Notes: generated by a model from the letters alone, not told the origin. 64,000 nucleotides of DNA from Emydura subglobosa (GCA_007922225.1 ML679971.1:434001-498000), one strand, 5' to 3'; positions 33,266-45,589 are shown, counted from the stretch's first letter. Program-made: numbers and translations.

Positions 33266-34000
33266 TCAATAGTGGGTGGGGTCTAGGACCCCAGAAAGTT
33301 TAAAAAACCAAACATATCATGTCTTTCAGAAGACTGGGGCCTGGTTCAACTCCCAGTCTTCCGCTGACATCACTGAGATTGGATAACACCCCTTTTCTTC
33401 ACTTTTTAACTATTGAAATCATTCAGAAATCCTCCCTGCTGGTACATGCTGTACCTTTTTTCTTCAGCTGGCTGGATGATCGTAATGTTAATGTTTGTGT
33501 CTGTAACAAAACTGAGAAAAAAACCTTGCAGGAAGTAGGGTTTATACAGCATGGACTACAGTGTCCATCCAGCAGCTGGCTAGGGACATGGCTTGTGTAA
33601 ACAAGTTAATCTCTTTGTTTGCTCGTTAGCATTATCCTGACATTGCCCATTAGTTTACATGCCTCTGAGAAGTTGCTCATTTACATTGCTGTGTAAATCA
33701 CATGTACCCTTTAACTGTGGTTTGGAAATCAACATCCAAGATATGTCTAAACTGGAGAACTACATTGCATTATCTCATTGGAACACTCTCTTTTCATGCA
33801 AGAGGGTCTAGACTGGGACAGCTTCCACTGAAATGAATAATCTCTGAAAATCGGGCCATAAATGAACCTAAGGAAGAATACAGAAAATTTGCACTCGTTA
33901 ACGAAAGGAAAGTTTCTATCTGTGTCTTAACGGTTCCTTCTAATGTGGACCCTTCGCTGAAGCTCCCTGTAATGGGCTGAATTAAAACTCCCAGGGATAA

Positions 34001-34062
34001 AATCCTGGCCCCACTGAAGTTAGTGGGACTTTTGCAACTGATTTCAGTGGGGCCAGGATTTC
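34001..34062. repeat. Short hairpin repeat
   Basis: AAATCCTGGCCCCACTGAAG at the left and TTCAGTGGGGCCAGGATTTC at the right are inverted copies around a loop of about 24 bp. Decayed relatives occur near 42502-42540. Likely a very short MITE. Confidence 0.8.
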
Positions 34063-35424
34063 ACCCCAAATCTAAACGTTGGGAACGTTCTGTTCTGACG
34101 CTGCCTGTAGTGGATTATACTCCTCTCTAGGGCCACGTGTGTCCTGTAAATGGATGGCGATGCCTAAAAGCCAGCCCACTGAGTAGCAATGCATTATTTA
34201 CTTTCGTAGCCAGGTGATGGGAACTGAAGCCAACTCGATCTGCATTCCAGGATTCTGAGATTGTGGAACCTTGCTTTATTAAAGAGGACACAGATACATA
34301 CATACCTGCTTGAGATTCCCCTTCCATTTATGAACTTTGCTTGCATGGCTCCTTTAATTACTGATTGGTTTAGTGTTGATTATTTCACCCTAAGACTTTG
34401 AGCCTTACTAGTCTCAACTGGGCTTTATTGCCTCAGCAGGTAAAAGGGAGTTTATTAAAGCTGGCGTCTTATATGAGGTGCGCGCACATACGCACGCGAT
34501 TGGTGTCGTCTTTTCAGTGCCTTCCCAGTGAAAGCACCACTTGATCAAACCAATATTGCGTGTCTTTAATTAATTACCTCTGGTGCAAACAGCCTTACCT
34601 TCTGTGCTCGGAAATTGCAGTGATTACTGCCCTGCTGGAAAAGCTTTTTATAGGATTCAAGTTCTCCATCGTGCCATTTTCCATGTGCAAATTGGTCTGC
34701 AGACTGGCTTGTGCCTTGGCTCTGATTTCCTAAACTGCCCACTAATTCTCCCCCTCCCCCCAGCCCCACGAACTAATCAGTTAGGTGAACTATTTGCAGT
34801 TGGCTTTTGGGTCTTCTCAACGCTTTTGCGGCTGCCCCTGTCTGAGTAATTAATGATAGCACTATTTGTTTAGGGTCTTGAGTTACTAATGCTGTTGGAT
34901 GGAAATGCATTATTACCTTTGGGACCTGCCAGTTTTCTGATTCCAGTCCCACCTCACTGGCCCGGGTCAATTTTGAGTGTGTAAATAGATTTGCCCTGTA
35001 ATAGTTGGTGGGAGACTGTGTCATTTATCAGTTTCATAGTAAATGCACTGGGCCAAATTCTTCCACTGTTGTTCCAGTGCAATTCAGTGGAATCAATGAG
35101 GTTGCTGCAGGGTAACTGAAGAGAATCTTCCTTCTTTTTTTATTGTGGATACAATCCTGGGAAGTGCGGAGTGTGACACACTGACAATTTCCTGCACTCT
35201 CCTGAATGAACTTCATTGCATTAAGTTAAACCTTATTGAATTAGGTTAATAACATTGTTGTCCATAGTATTACAAATGCTGTTGTGTATGTGTTGTTGTG
35301 GAATTGTATGTATTTCCATGGGAAGGGTAAAGAGGAAAGCAGCAGAGGGTGATTAAGCAAATTCACTCAGGTTATGACATCTTCAGTAAAGCCATCCCAG
35401 AGAGGTAAACCTGTACTAGTTCAA
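34063..35424. other. No gene seen
   Basis: Unclassified intron. An alternating GTGCGCGCACATACGCACGCG stretch (34479-34498) is the only simple-sequence feature. Confidence 0.45.
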
Positions 35425-36964
35425 ACTGGATTCTCATAAGAACAGGCATATTGGGTCAGACCAAAGGTCCATCTATCCCAGTCTTCCAAGATTGGCTGGT
35501 GCCAGATGTTTCAGAGTGAACAAAAAAAACAGGGCAATTATTGAGTGATCCATTCTCTGACATTCCAGTCCCAGTTTCTGCCAGTCAGAGGTTTAGGGAC
35601 ACCCAAAACACGGGATTATGTCCCTGACCATCCAAACCAGTAGCCATAGATGGATCTATCCTCCTTGAACTATCTAATTTTTTTTTAAACCAGCTATACT
35701 TTTGGCCTTCACAACATCCCTGGCAACAGGCTCCACAGGTTGACTGTGCATTGTATGAAGAAGTACTTCCATATGTTTGTTTAAACCTGCTGCCTATTAC
35801 TTTCATTGGGGGACCCCTGGTTCTTGTTTTATGTGAAGTGATAAAACATACTTCCTTATTCACTTTCTCTACACCATTCATGATTTTATAGACTTCTATC
35901 AAATCCCCCCTTAATTTTCTCTTTTCTAAGATGAACAGTTCCACTCTTTTTAATCTTTCCTCTTATGGAAGTTGCTCCATCCCCCTTAACATTTTAGTTG
36001 CTCTTCTCTGTACTTTTTTCACTTCTAATATATCATTTTTGAGATTGGGCAACCAGGACTGCATGCAATATTCAAGTTCTGGGTGTACCATGAATTTATA
36101 TCCTGGCATTAGGATATTTACTGTTTTAGTATCTATCCTTTTCCTAATGGTTCCTCACATTTTGTTCTTTGACTGTTGTTACACATTGACAAGATATTTT
36201 CAGAGAACTGTCCACAATGACTCCAAGATTTTTTTCTTGTGTGGTAACAGCTAATTTAGACCACATCATTTTGTATGTATAATTGGAATTATGTTTTCCT
36301 ATGTGCATTCATTTGCATTTATAAACATTGACTTTCATCTGCCATTTTGTTGCCCAGTCTTCCAGTTTTGTGAGATCCCTTTGTAACTCTTCACAGTCTG
36401 CTTTGGACTTAACTATCTTGAGTAATTTTGTATCATCTGCAAACTTTGCCATCTCACTGTTTACCCCTTTTTTCCCAGATAATTTATGTCTCTGTTGAAC
36501 AGCACCGGTCCCAGTTCAGATCCTTCAGCGACCACCCCCTATTTACCTTTCTCTCCTGTGAGAACTGACCATTCATTCCTACCCTTGGTTTCCTATCTTT
36601 TTACCAGTTACTGATCCAGGAGAGGATCTTCCCTTTTATCCCATGACTGCCCACCTTGCTTAAGGGTCTTTGGTGAGGATCTTCACCAAAGGCTTTCTGG
36701 GTGTCCAAGTAGACTATAACAACTGGATCACCCTTGTACATATGTTTGTTTGAACCCGCTGAAAGAATTCTGGTATATTGGTGAGGCATGATTTCCCTTT
36801 ACAAAAGCTGTGTTGACTCTTCCTCAACAAATCATGTTCATCTATGTGTCTGATAATACTGTTCTTTAGTGTAGTTTCAATCAGTTTGCCGGTACTGAAG
36901 GTAGGTTTACTGGCCCCTAATTGCCAGGATCACGCACGAAGCCTTAAAAAAAAATTGGTGTTAC
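35425..36964 (-). mobile_element. CR1 LINE (third subfamily), antisense, 5'-truncated
   Basis: The left edge is a CR1 3' end in reverse (ATAAGAACAGGCATATTGGG, TCAGACCAAAGGTCCATCTA). The minus-strand frame 35585-35944 begins MELFILEKRKLRGDLIEVYK, the conserved RT C-terminus, and 36601-36789 has VIVYLDTQKAFGE and KGKILSWISNW, with YLD(T)QKAF matching the first catalytic Asp box. Further right, the reverse strand gives IETTLKNSI. Many frameshifts and stops. It ends against a sense CR1. Confidence 0.9.
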
Positions 36965-36965
36965 A

Positions 36966-39141
36966 AAAAATTGGTGTGACAAAAGGAAGAAAGAAGAACA
37001 GCAGGATACGGACTATGGACTTCAGAAAAGCAGACTTTGACTCCCTCAGGGAGCTGATGGGCAGGAGGAAAGGAATCCAAGAGAGCTGGCTGTATTTTAA
37101 AGAAACCGTATTGAGGGCACAGGAACAAACCATCCCGATGCGCAGAAAGAATAGCAAATATGGTAAGCGTCCAGCTTGGCTTAACAAAGAAGACTTTGGT
37201 GAACTTAAACACCAAAAAGAAGCTTACAAGAAGTGGAAGCTTGGTCAGATGACTAGGGAGGATTATAAAAATACTGCTTGAACATGCAGGAATGAAATCA
37301 GGAAGGCCAAAGCACAATTGGAGTTGCAGCTAGCAAGGGACATGAAGGGGAACAAGAAGGGCTTCTACAGGTATGTTACCAACAAGAGGAAGATTAGGGA
37401 CAGTGTGGGCCCCTTACAGAATGGGGAAGGCAACCTAGTGACAGAGGATGTGGAGAAAGCTGAGGTACTCAATATCTTTTTTGCCTCTGTTTTCACAGAT
37501 GAGGTCAGCACCCAGACTACTGCACTGGGTGGCACAGAATGGGAAGGAGGTGAACATCCCTGAGTGCTGAAAGAACAAGTCCAAGACTATTTAGAAAGAT
37601 TGGACATACGCAAGTGCATGGGGCCAGATGCAATACACCCGAGGGTGCTGAGGGAGTTGGCTGATGTGATTTCAGAGCCATTGGCTATTATCTTTGAAAG
37701 CTTGTGTCAATTGGGGGAGGTCCCTAATGATTGGAAAAAAGAAAATATAGTGCCCATCTTTAAGAAAGGGAGGAAAGAGGATTCAGGGAACTACAGACCA
37801 GTCAGCCTCACCTCAATCCCTGGAAAAATCATGGAGCAGGTCCTCAAGGAATCCATTTTAAGGCACTTGGAAGAGAGGAAGGTGATCAGGAACAGTCAAC
37901 ATGGATTCACCAAGGGAAAGTCATGCCTGACCAACCTGATTGCTTTCTATGAGTAGGTGACTGGCTCTGTGGATGTGGGGAAAGCGGAGGACATGATATA
38001 CCTTGATTTTAGCAAAGCTTTTGATAAGGTCTCCCACAGTATTTTTATCAGCAAGTTAAAAAAGTATGGGTTGGATGAATGGACTATAAAATAGATAGAG
38101 AACTGGCTAGAGCATAGGGTTCAACGAGTAGTGATCAATGGCTCAATGTCTAGCTGGCAGCCGGTCACAAGCAGAGTGCCTCAGGGGTTGGTGCTTGGGT
38201 CGGTTTTGTTCAACATCTTCATTAATGATCTGGAGGATGGGGTAGATTGCACCCTCAGCAAGTTTGCGGATGACACCAAGCTGGGGGGAGTGGTAGATAC
38301 CCTGGAAGGTAGGGATAGGATACAGAGTGACCTAAACAAACTGGAGGATTGGGCCAAAAGAAATCTGATGAGGTTCAACAAGGACAAGTGCAGAGTCCTC
38401 CACTTAGGAAGGAAGAATCCCATGCACAGCTACAGACTGGGGACCGATGAGCTAGGCAGCAGCTCTGCAGAAAAGGACCTGGGAGTTACAGTGGATAAGA
38501 AGCTGGATATGAGTCAACAGTGTGCGCTGGTTGCCAAGAAGGCTAATAGCATATTGGGCTGCATTAGTAGGAGCATTGCCAGCAGATCGCGGGAAGTGAT
38601 TATTCCCCTCTATTCAGCATTGGTGAGGCCGCATTTGGAGTATTGTGTCTAGTTTTGGGCCCTTCACTACAAAAAGGATGTGGAGAAGTTGGAGAGAGTC
38701 CAGCGGAGGGCAACAAAAATGAATAGGGTGCTGGAGCACAGGACTTATGAGGAGAGGCTGAGGAAACTAGGCTTGTTTAGTCTGCAGAAGAGAAGAATGA
38801 GGGGGGATTTGATAGCAGCCTTTAACTACCTGAAGGGACGTTCCAGGGAGGATGGGGCTAGGCTGTTCTCAGTGGTGGCAGATGACAGAACAAGGAGCAA
38901 CGGTCTCAAGTTGCAGTAGGGGAGTCTAGATTGGAGATTAGGAAAAAGTTTTCCACTAGGAGGGTGTTGAAGCACTGCAATGGGTTACCTAGGGAGGTGG
39001 TGGAATCTCCATCTTTAGAGGTTTTTAAGCTGCGGCTTGACAAAGCCCTGGCTGGGATGACTTAGCTGAGGTTACTCCTGCTCTGAGCAGGGGGTTGGAC
39101 TAGATGACCTCCTGAGGTCCCTTCCAACTCTATGATTCTAT
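36966..39141 (+). mobile_element. CR1 LINE, sense, 5'-truncated, nearly complete RT
   Basis: Starts in ORF2 between endonuclease and RT and ends with GGTTGGACTAGATGACCTCC and TCTATGATTCTATGATTCTG, the CR1 tail. It is the same subfamily as the antisense copy at 3646-4660. It meets the antisense CR1 on its left with a duplicated 15-mer (AAAAATTGGTGTKAC) at the junction. Confidence 0.93.
36968..38919 (+). pseudogene. CR1 ORF2 reverse transcriptase with six in-frame stops and no frameshift
   Basis: One reading frame can be followed for about 1.9 kb. It shows GRRKGIQESWLYFKE, PAWLNKEDFG, then RT boxes: [72 protein letters not shown] (first catalytic Asp), [18 protein letters not shown] and FADDTKLGG (catalytic pair, about 38260-38286). 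Stops in the same frame lie at 37279, 37561, 37954, 38092, 38650 and 38917. The antisense copy at 3724-4659 has Gln in place of the stop at 38650, so that stop is a CAG-to-TAG change. Just after 38917 the frame shifts by one base. It cannot make an active enzyme. Confidence 0.9.
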
Positions 39142-39145
39142 GATT

Positions 39146-39290
39146 CTGCCACTGGCCTGTTGGGTGACCTTAGGCAAATCACTTCACCTCTCCAAGCCTT
39201 AGTTTCCCCATCGGTAAAATGGGGATAATGATATTGAACTCCTATGTAAAGAGCTTTGGGCTCTACTGATGAAGTGCACTGTGTAGCAGT
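39146..39290 (+). repeat. MIR-type SINE 3' part
   Basis: Begins at CTGCCACTGGCCTGTTGGGT immediately after the CR1 tail, then TTCACCTCTCCAAGCCTTAG, TTTCCCCATCGGTAAAATGG and AGCTTTGGGCTCTACTGATG. The 5' tRNA-like half is missing, cut off exactly where the CR1 ends. Confidence 0.85.
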
Positions 39291-39990
39291 TCGGTGATAT
39301 TATCAACATGTAAATTACACATCCCCATATATGATGTTTGAATTTGGCCCACCAACATGTGGGACCCTGAGCAGGGTCTCTTCAGATTCTCATCACATGG
39401 AGCAGAGTAGGGTGCAGAGTACGATACAAGGTCCGTATTGGATGAGAACTCCTGGGTACAGTCCTCCTTGAGCTGGAAGGCTGGTTTACCTGGAAAGGCT
39501 CTGATCTTTCCCAGGAAATACTAATACAAGTTCTATGGTGGGAGAAAAAAGGAAAATATACCTGTCTTCCCATTCTGGCCGTGGTGTTCTCTCTAAGGAC
39601 TTGGCCAAAGCTGAACCAGCTGTATAGCCAGTGGAAATGACTGAGGCAGTGAGAATCCGAAGGGGGTGATGAAGTGGGGGTAGGTTCAGAAAGGGGCTCA
39701 CTAACTCAACCCTGCAGTTTGGTTCTCAGGGGCTAGTAGTGAACTAGCTTTGACAGGTTTTCTTATAGGTTCTAGTTCGTTCCTCCTATTCATTGTGCTG
39801 TTTCTCCACTCAACAACTTGGGTATCCTGCTCTGTGCTGCCCTTTGCAATAGCACCCTTGTAATTGACAGTAATATGACGCTGGCTGGATTGGGGGGGGG
39901 CATTCATTATATTATTTAACATCAATATGTCAAAATCATAATAATTCATATGATATATGCCGTGTCAGGTACTGTTAGAAAGGCTATAAT
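39291..39990. other. No gene seen
   Basis: Unclassified intron with a G run at 39891-39900. Confidence 0.4.
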
Positions 39991-39999
39991 GTGCTAAGT

Positions 40000-40920
40000 A
40001 AGATGATAATGTTTATGTTCATGTGTTATATGTTTAATGGAAGATATAGATATGTTTGATATATCTGTATTTCAAATTGTGCTGTGTCTGAGTGACAACC
40101 CAGACAGGATGGCTGCAGCACTAGCCTGCTTAATGGCTCATTAAGAAATGTACAGGTAAAGTGGGTCCAGGGGGAGAAGTCAGGGATACACCTGATAAGT
40201 CACTAGGACTTACTCATGTGACTCTGGACTCCATCTTATTCCTGTAAATTTCTACAAGCAGCATGGCAAAGGCCAAAAGACATAAAAGGCAGCTGCACCA
40301 CATCCATTTCGTCTTCAGTCTTCAGCCTACCTCTGGATCAACTCATCTACAACTGAACTGAAGCTGTGAAACAAATGACTGAGACCCATCCAGGTACTGG
40401 ATGCACACCAGAGGGACTATACAAGCCTGCAAACTCCACAATTCTATTAGAAACCTGATATATATGGACTTTCAAATCAATTTTATGTGTCTGATTGCTT
40501 TAATTCTTAGCACTTCTCTTATAGTTTGTTTCTTTCTTTTTATAATAAACCTTTAGTTTTAGTTACTAAAGGATTGGCTGGCAGCGTGGTATTTTGGGTA
40601 AGATCCAAACTTATATTGATCTGGTACTGTGGCTGACCCTTTGGGGTCAGGAGAAACCTTTTTGGTAAAAAGCATAGAGTTTTAAATATCTGGTCTCTTT
40701 ACTGGACCTAGTGGCTGATTGGGAGCCAGAGACTGAAATGCAGTAAAGGGGACTGTGTATATTTTTATTTTGGCTTCTTGATAACCAGTGTGGTGAATCA
40801 GAAGCACTGTTTGGGGCTGGTTGGGGAGTTTGACTTCAGTATCACCCACCAGTGCTGGGAGAATCTGCTCTCCTTTTGCAGCCTGCCCTGACCTTGGCAT
40901 TTTCAGGTGGCTGTCCTAGG
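40000..40920 (+). repeat. Probable solo LTR, sense
   Basis: TATA-like CATAAAAGG at 40281-40289 and an AATAAA at 40544-40549, spaced about 260 bp, then a U5-like stretch (CTTTAGTTTTAGTTACTAAA). No coding part next to it. The outer limits are inferred from the change in composition. Confidence 0.5.
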
Positions 40921-42842
40921 CATGGATGGGTCACAAGTAGCACTTGGTATATGGACTAGATGTCCGTGTACAGATGATATTGTATTATACCCTGACATCA
41001 TATTTGGGAGCACTTTGACATGAGCTAACATGGATGTCCATGTTGGCTGTAGCACAGCACAGGGTATTTGCTTTTCCGCTTGGGAAATCCTCAGCCCTTT
41101 CTTCACAGGAAGCTGCGTGGAGATGAACAGTACTCAAAGGCCCTGGTTTGCATTGATTCTAATGCCCCTTTACATTGCTAGAGCGATGTAAAGGAGCCTT
41201 AGTGGAAGTGAGAATAAGACCCCATCTGTTTCCTTCTCCCTTGGACTATGGAAAGAATTTTCTAAATCTAGTCAGCCTGAGTGGTGGTACACTTGAAAAG
41301 AAGAATGTGTCAGGCTTCCACTGAATTATTAGACCTAGGTACTGTAGCCAGAAGTCCACACTACAACACCATGATGTTGTAACACCAGGTAGCTGGGAGA
41401 GCAAGGTCAGATGGACACGATGGTGCCTAGCTATGTCTCTTGCCTGTATTAATTATGGTGAGAGTTCCTTGTCTTTATACCACACAGGTGCATCTTGGAT
41501 GGATCAATTATATGTCAGTGTGAATGAAGGACCTGACTACAGGGGCTGTAACAAGACAAATTTGGTTCAATCAACCTGGAGAATACCTTGTATGTTAACC
41601 ACATAGTAAGATTTTGCAGATTTTGGAGCATGTGTGTGGGAGGAAGGTCCCTGCACCAATTTGTCCGTTTTAATTATAGATGCTCTTCCCACCTTCCTAA
41701 TTGCTTCTTCATTAGGAAGTAGCTTGTTGTTTCTTTTTTTCCCCCAAGGAGCTAAAATAATCCACTTTTGTTTGTTTCTGTAAATATTTTTTTTCTTTTG
41801 CCCTTGAGGAGATAATTATTTCTATTGTTGCATGAAGATGGTGGCCAATACAGGAGGAATAATTAGAGCAGATGGCTGTGAATACTTCCCTTCTAAAAGA
41901 CATCTAGGGTAATAAAATAAAAAAAACCCTTCTTTGTCTCCTTCAAATATGTGCTTTGCTTTCCTTCAGGTGGATTGAAGGGGGGAAAATGGTTTCCCTG
42001 GTGTATTAAATTGAGAATCTGTCAAGAGTTCACAGCCCGGAAAGTGAGTTCTCATGTATTCCATCACTGAAATTAAGTGTTTTCAAATGTGGTGTGGAGT
42101 CCTGCGTCCATGGCGTGGGGAAATATACACTATATTCCATCACTTAAAATGTTAACCTTGTCTTTCACTAGTAACTGGGAACAAAAACACTTGCTCTATA
42201 CTTGCTGGTTAAATGGCAATCTGTCACTATTGCAGAAAAGATTTCTTCATGTGTGTCAATCTCTGATATGGCTGTAGTGTTCAAAACCTTTGCTTGTTCA
42301 CTGCTTCATGACCAGGAATGGGTAATGGCTACATTACTTAAAGGTGTATTCCCTCCTCCCCCTTCAGCTCACAGTAGATAATAAGTGATAACAGGGATAT
42401 GTTTGTATGCAGGAAAGCCAGGTGGTAGAAGTTATTATTTAGGGATATAGAATTAACTTTGTGCTCAGCACCTTACAAATATGTCTCAAGTCAGATGGAG
42501 AAATCTTGGCCCCAGTGAAGTCAAAGGCAAAACTCCTGTGGTGTCAGGGTTTCACTTGGAGACCCTGTCCCAAACAGTCTTTAGTTTAAATTCACAATAT
42601 ATAGGATAGGCTCTGGGTGAAATAACAAGCCATGTGCTGTAGAGAGAGGTGCATGATTGCTGTCAACTGTATTGGCTTTTAAGCTTTGGGTCATCTTCGA
42701 TCACAGGCTTATTGTCTTTTTGGGGAACACAGTTTGTTCTTCTGTCGGTGCTAGTTTCCTTAAACGACAACAACCAACTGCCATTAGGTACCTGAGATTC
42801 AGTGCACTCTATGCTCTGTAGCCATCAGGCCTCAATTGCCAA
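40921..42842. other. Intron, unclassified
   Basis: No exon seen. A CCCCAGTGAAGTCAAAGGCA motif (42511-42530) resembles the short hairpin repeat at 34001-34062. Confidence 0.45.
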
Positions 42843-42845
42843 TGA

Positions 42846-43244
42846 AGTGATCTACACTACCGTTCGATCGACGTAAGGCAGCTTGCGTCGCCCTAACTCT
42901 GTAAGTGTCTGCACAGTAATGGTGCTCCAACCGATGTCAATCGCCCATTACCTTGACTTAGTAACTCCACCTCCGCGAGAGGCGTAGCGCTTAGGTCGAT
43001 GTGGGTAGGGCGACGTAGTGTCTATGTAGGCACTGTTCCTTACATCGCCTGTTGTCACGGCAGTGGGGCTCCAGCTATCAGTGCCCCACAATGCCCCACT
43101 TCAGTCGGTGGAAGCGCTGCTGGTGAGGAGGCGCTCCATGGAACGAGGGGCCTACTGTGGATGTGTAACCACCACTTTAATCACTGCCGTGACTGTATGT
43201 CGACCTAGCTTAAGTCGACTTAATTTTGTAACATAGACAAGCCC
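42846..43244. mobile_element. MITE, family C, long copy
   Basis: Left GTGATCTACACTACCGTTCG then ATCGACGTAAGGCAGC; the right end reverse-complements to GGCTTGTCTATGTTACAAAA then TTAAGTCGACTTAAG. The inner part has inverted stretches with AGGTCGATGTGGGTAGGGCG. About 400 bp without coding capacity. TGA flanks both ends and may be a decayed 3-bp duplication. Confidence 0.75.
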
Positions 43245-43439
43245 TGAAATAGAGCCAACGCTGAGCTGCTCAACAGCAACACACCTGCCTAACAGTGAAA
43301 CGTGCGAAGGGAACAGAAATCTTCCTGAAACTGGAGAAAGATGTTACAGAAAGGGAGCAGGATGAAAGGGCCAGCACACAGGGTTGTTAATATTTTGCAT
43401 TTCTGTTGTACGTTTTGTCCTAGGATCTCCATTTCTAAC

Positions 43440-43645
43440 TGCTTTATGGGAAATGAATTAATCCTTCTGATAACCCTGTGTGGTAGGAATGGCTAGCCCC
43501 CACTGCACAGGTGAAGAAACTGAGGCACTGACATTAAGTGACTTGCACAAATCACACAGCAAGTTGGTGTCAGGACTGGGAACAGAACCCAGGATTCCTG
43601 CTGACCAGACATGCCTCCGTCTTCATTGTCACAGAAAGTGTCACA
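43440..43645 (-). repeat. MIR-type SINE, antisense
   Basis: CTGATAACCCTGTGTGGTAG, CTGCACAGGTGAAGAAACTG, AGGCACTGACATTAAGTGAC, CACACAGCAAGTTGGTGTCA and GAACCCAGGATTCCTGCTGA. Confidence 0.88.
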
Positions 43646-45119
43646 AGCTCTTTAAGGGCCACAAGCGGTCAGGAGTTCATGTTCATCGTTGGCACTATAC
43701 TGCATCCAGCATACTATAGGGCACTGATTCACTATTGACTTGGTGGCCTAGTGTCACCTGGGGTACTGAAGTTTTTTTTTAAATTACCAGCATGTCCTCA
43801 GGAAAACCATCCCTGCTACCTGCAGCCACACACGCTCTTAGCCTGGGTGTGGAGTTGGTTCTCAATCACTTGTCCTCACCGCTCCCAATCATTCCTTGTA
43901 GTAGGACACCCCAAAGCTACACAAAGTGGTGGTGGTGGGGGGAGTTTTAAAATGTCTTTCAGTAAAAACAGGACTGAAAATAAACCCTGGATCTTGATGT
44001 TAGCATGTTTAGAATCTGGGTCCTGGGTGAATTTTTGTTTTTTGGGTCCATCTGTAGTTATTCGTTCAGCAGTTGTTTGAGACCTCTAGGTTACATCTGA
44101 GTTTAATGTTTACATCAGACCATGCTGCAGTGACTGCACTGATTTCTCTGTGCATGGAGACAAGGATCCTTTCGTATTTTTCTTTAGAAATCTCATTTAC
44201 CACTCGCAGCAATGGTTACAGCTCCTGACCTACAGCAGTGGCATATCTGTATATGTAAAAACAAGGGCAGAGGGGGAAGATATGTATCAACACGAAAGGA
44301 AGCAAGCAAGCAAGTAGTTATAAGTAGAGTTCCATGAAACCTGCATTCCTCCTCTGCTTGGCAGTGGCCCAAAGGTCTGATCTGGATCCAGGTCTGGGCG
44401 TGTTCGGATATCAGATTTCTGTTCTGGGCTCAAATCGCTTCTGCTTACAGAAAAGTTGGATCAAAACTACCTCTGATGATACATTCTGTCACCCTCATGT
44501 CATATTGTGGTGTAATTCCAAAGAACCAGCTAACTAGCTCATTGAAACTAACACAAACAGCTAACTCCAATGCCAGTCTTGTCCCCAACACTCATCCTGT
44601 GGAGATTTATATTTCTCGGTCTCCCATCTCTTCAGCTTCCTGCCGATGGCTGTCACCAAGTTCATTCCTAAAAAGTCCCACACCGCAATAAATGAAAGAG
44701 CAAAAGACAGCTTAAGCAACACTCAGCCCCATGCTCTCCGGTTCCACGGGCGCCTTCTGCTTCAGCAAACGAACGTGTCGGAGGGCAGACAGCCATGCCT
44801 TCTGCCACTGCAGCTGTTGCTGCTCCTCGGTGTTAGTAGGAACTGTTTACAGAATGGCATTGCAGAGTGCTGGGTGCTAACCAGAACCAAACAAAGAGTC
44901 TGACGTCTATGGCCAACTGTCTGCGGCTATTCTTCTCCCTCCTTTGCCATCACTAAACAAACTGGGAGTGGGAGGGAGGGCTGAGACCTGGGAAAAAAGG
45001 AAGACCCTGGAGTTATTACACAATGAGCCACTATGGCACCTGTGCCCATCTAAAGCTAGATCAAAAGGGCTATCTTGCTATTGATAATACTCTGCAGCTA
45101 CATAGCAGCTTTCCTTTGA
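43646..45119. other. Intron, unclassified
   Basis: No exon with matching phase seen. Contains CAAGCAAGCAAGTAG at 44306-44317 as a short simple repeat. Confidence 0.4.
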
Positions 45120-45462
45120 CGGGCTCAAGGTAATTTACAAATCTTACTAAAGTCAGTTATAGCACCCTTGTGAAGTGGAGGAATATCACTGTCACATAGG
45201 ACAGACCGATATGTAAAGGCACCTTGCCTTTATCATTATTTATGTTATGGCAGTATCTGGAGGTCCCATTGCACTGTGTGCTGTGCAACCAGATGAGAGA
45301 ATGCCTGCCTCAAAGAGGTCACAGTTTAAATAGACAAGACAGAATGAGGAGGGAAAGTGACTTGCCCAAGGTCACAAATCAGGTCAGTGCCAGAGCCAGG
45401 AACAGAACCCAGCTCTCCTGACTCCTACGCTCATGCTCACCCACTATGCCATACTGCCTTAT
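45120..45462 (-). repeat. MIR-type SINE, antisense, near full length with L2-like tail
   Basis: 45238-45462 reads, in reverse, tRNA-like head, MIR core and L2-like tail: GGAGGTCCCATTGCACTGTG, CAAAGAGGTCACAGTTTAAA, GTGACTTGCCCAAGGTCACA, CAGGAACAGAACCCAGCTCT and CCCACTATGCCATACTGCCT. A further MIR-like piece is at 45120-45200. Confidence 0.85.
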
Positions 45463-45580
45463 AAGGCCCTGCATAGCTCTGCTCTTCCCTATTATCTTCT
45501 CATGGCTCTTACTGAGTCACTCATAGCCTCTCAGCTCCACCTAGGATACCAGCCCTAGACTGCCCACTTCTCCCACATGT
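45463..45580 (+). repeat. L2-like LINE fragment
   Basis: AAGGCCCTGCATAGCTCTGC, TCCCTATTATCTTCTCATGG and CCCTAGACTGCCCACTTCTC resemble the RT C-terminal region of the L2-type family seen at 9750-9930. Confidence 0.5.
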
Positions 45581-45589
45581 AGCCGGATC

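Noticed and set aside
35217..35260. AT-rich GTTAATAACATT considered as an HNF1 binding site, because PKHD1 is an HNF1B target
   Set aside because: Only a half site fits, it lies deep in an intron, and chance matches are common in AT-rich DNA.
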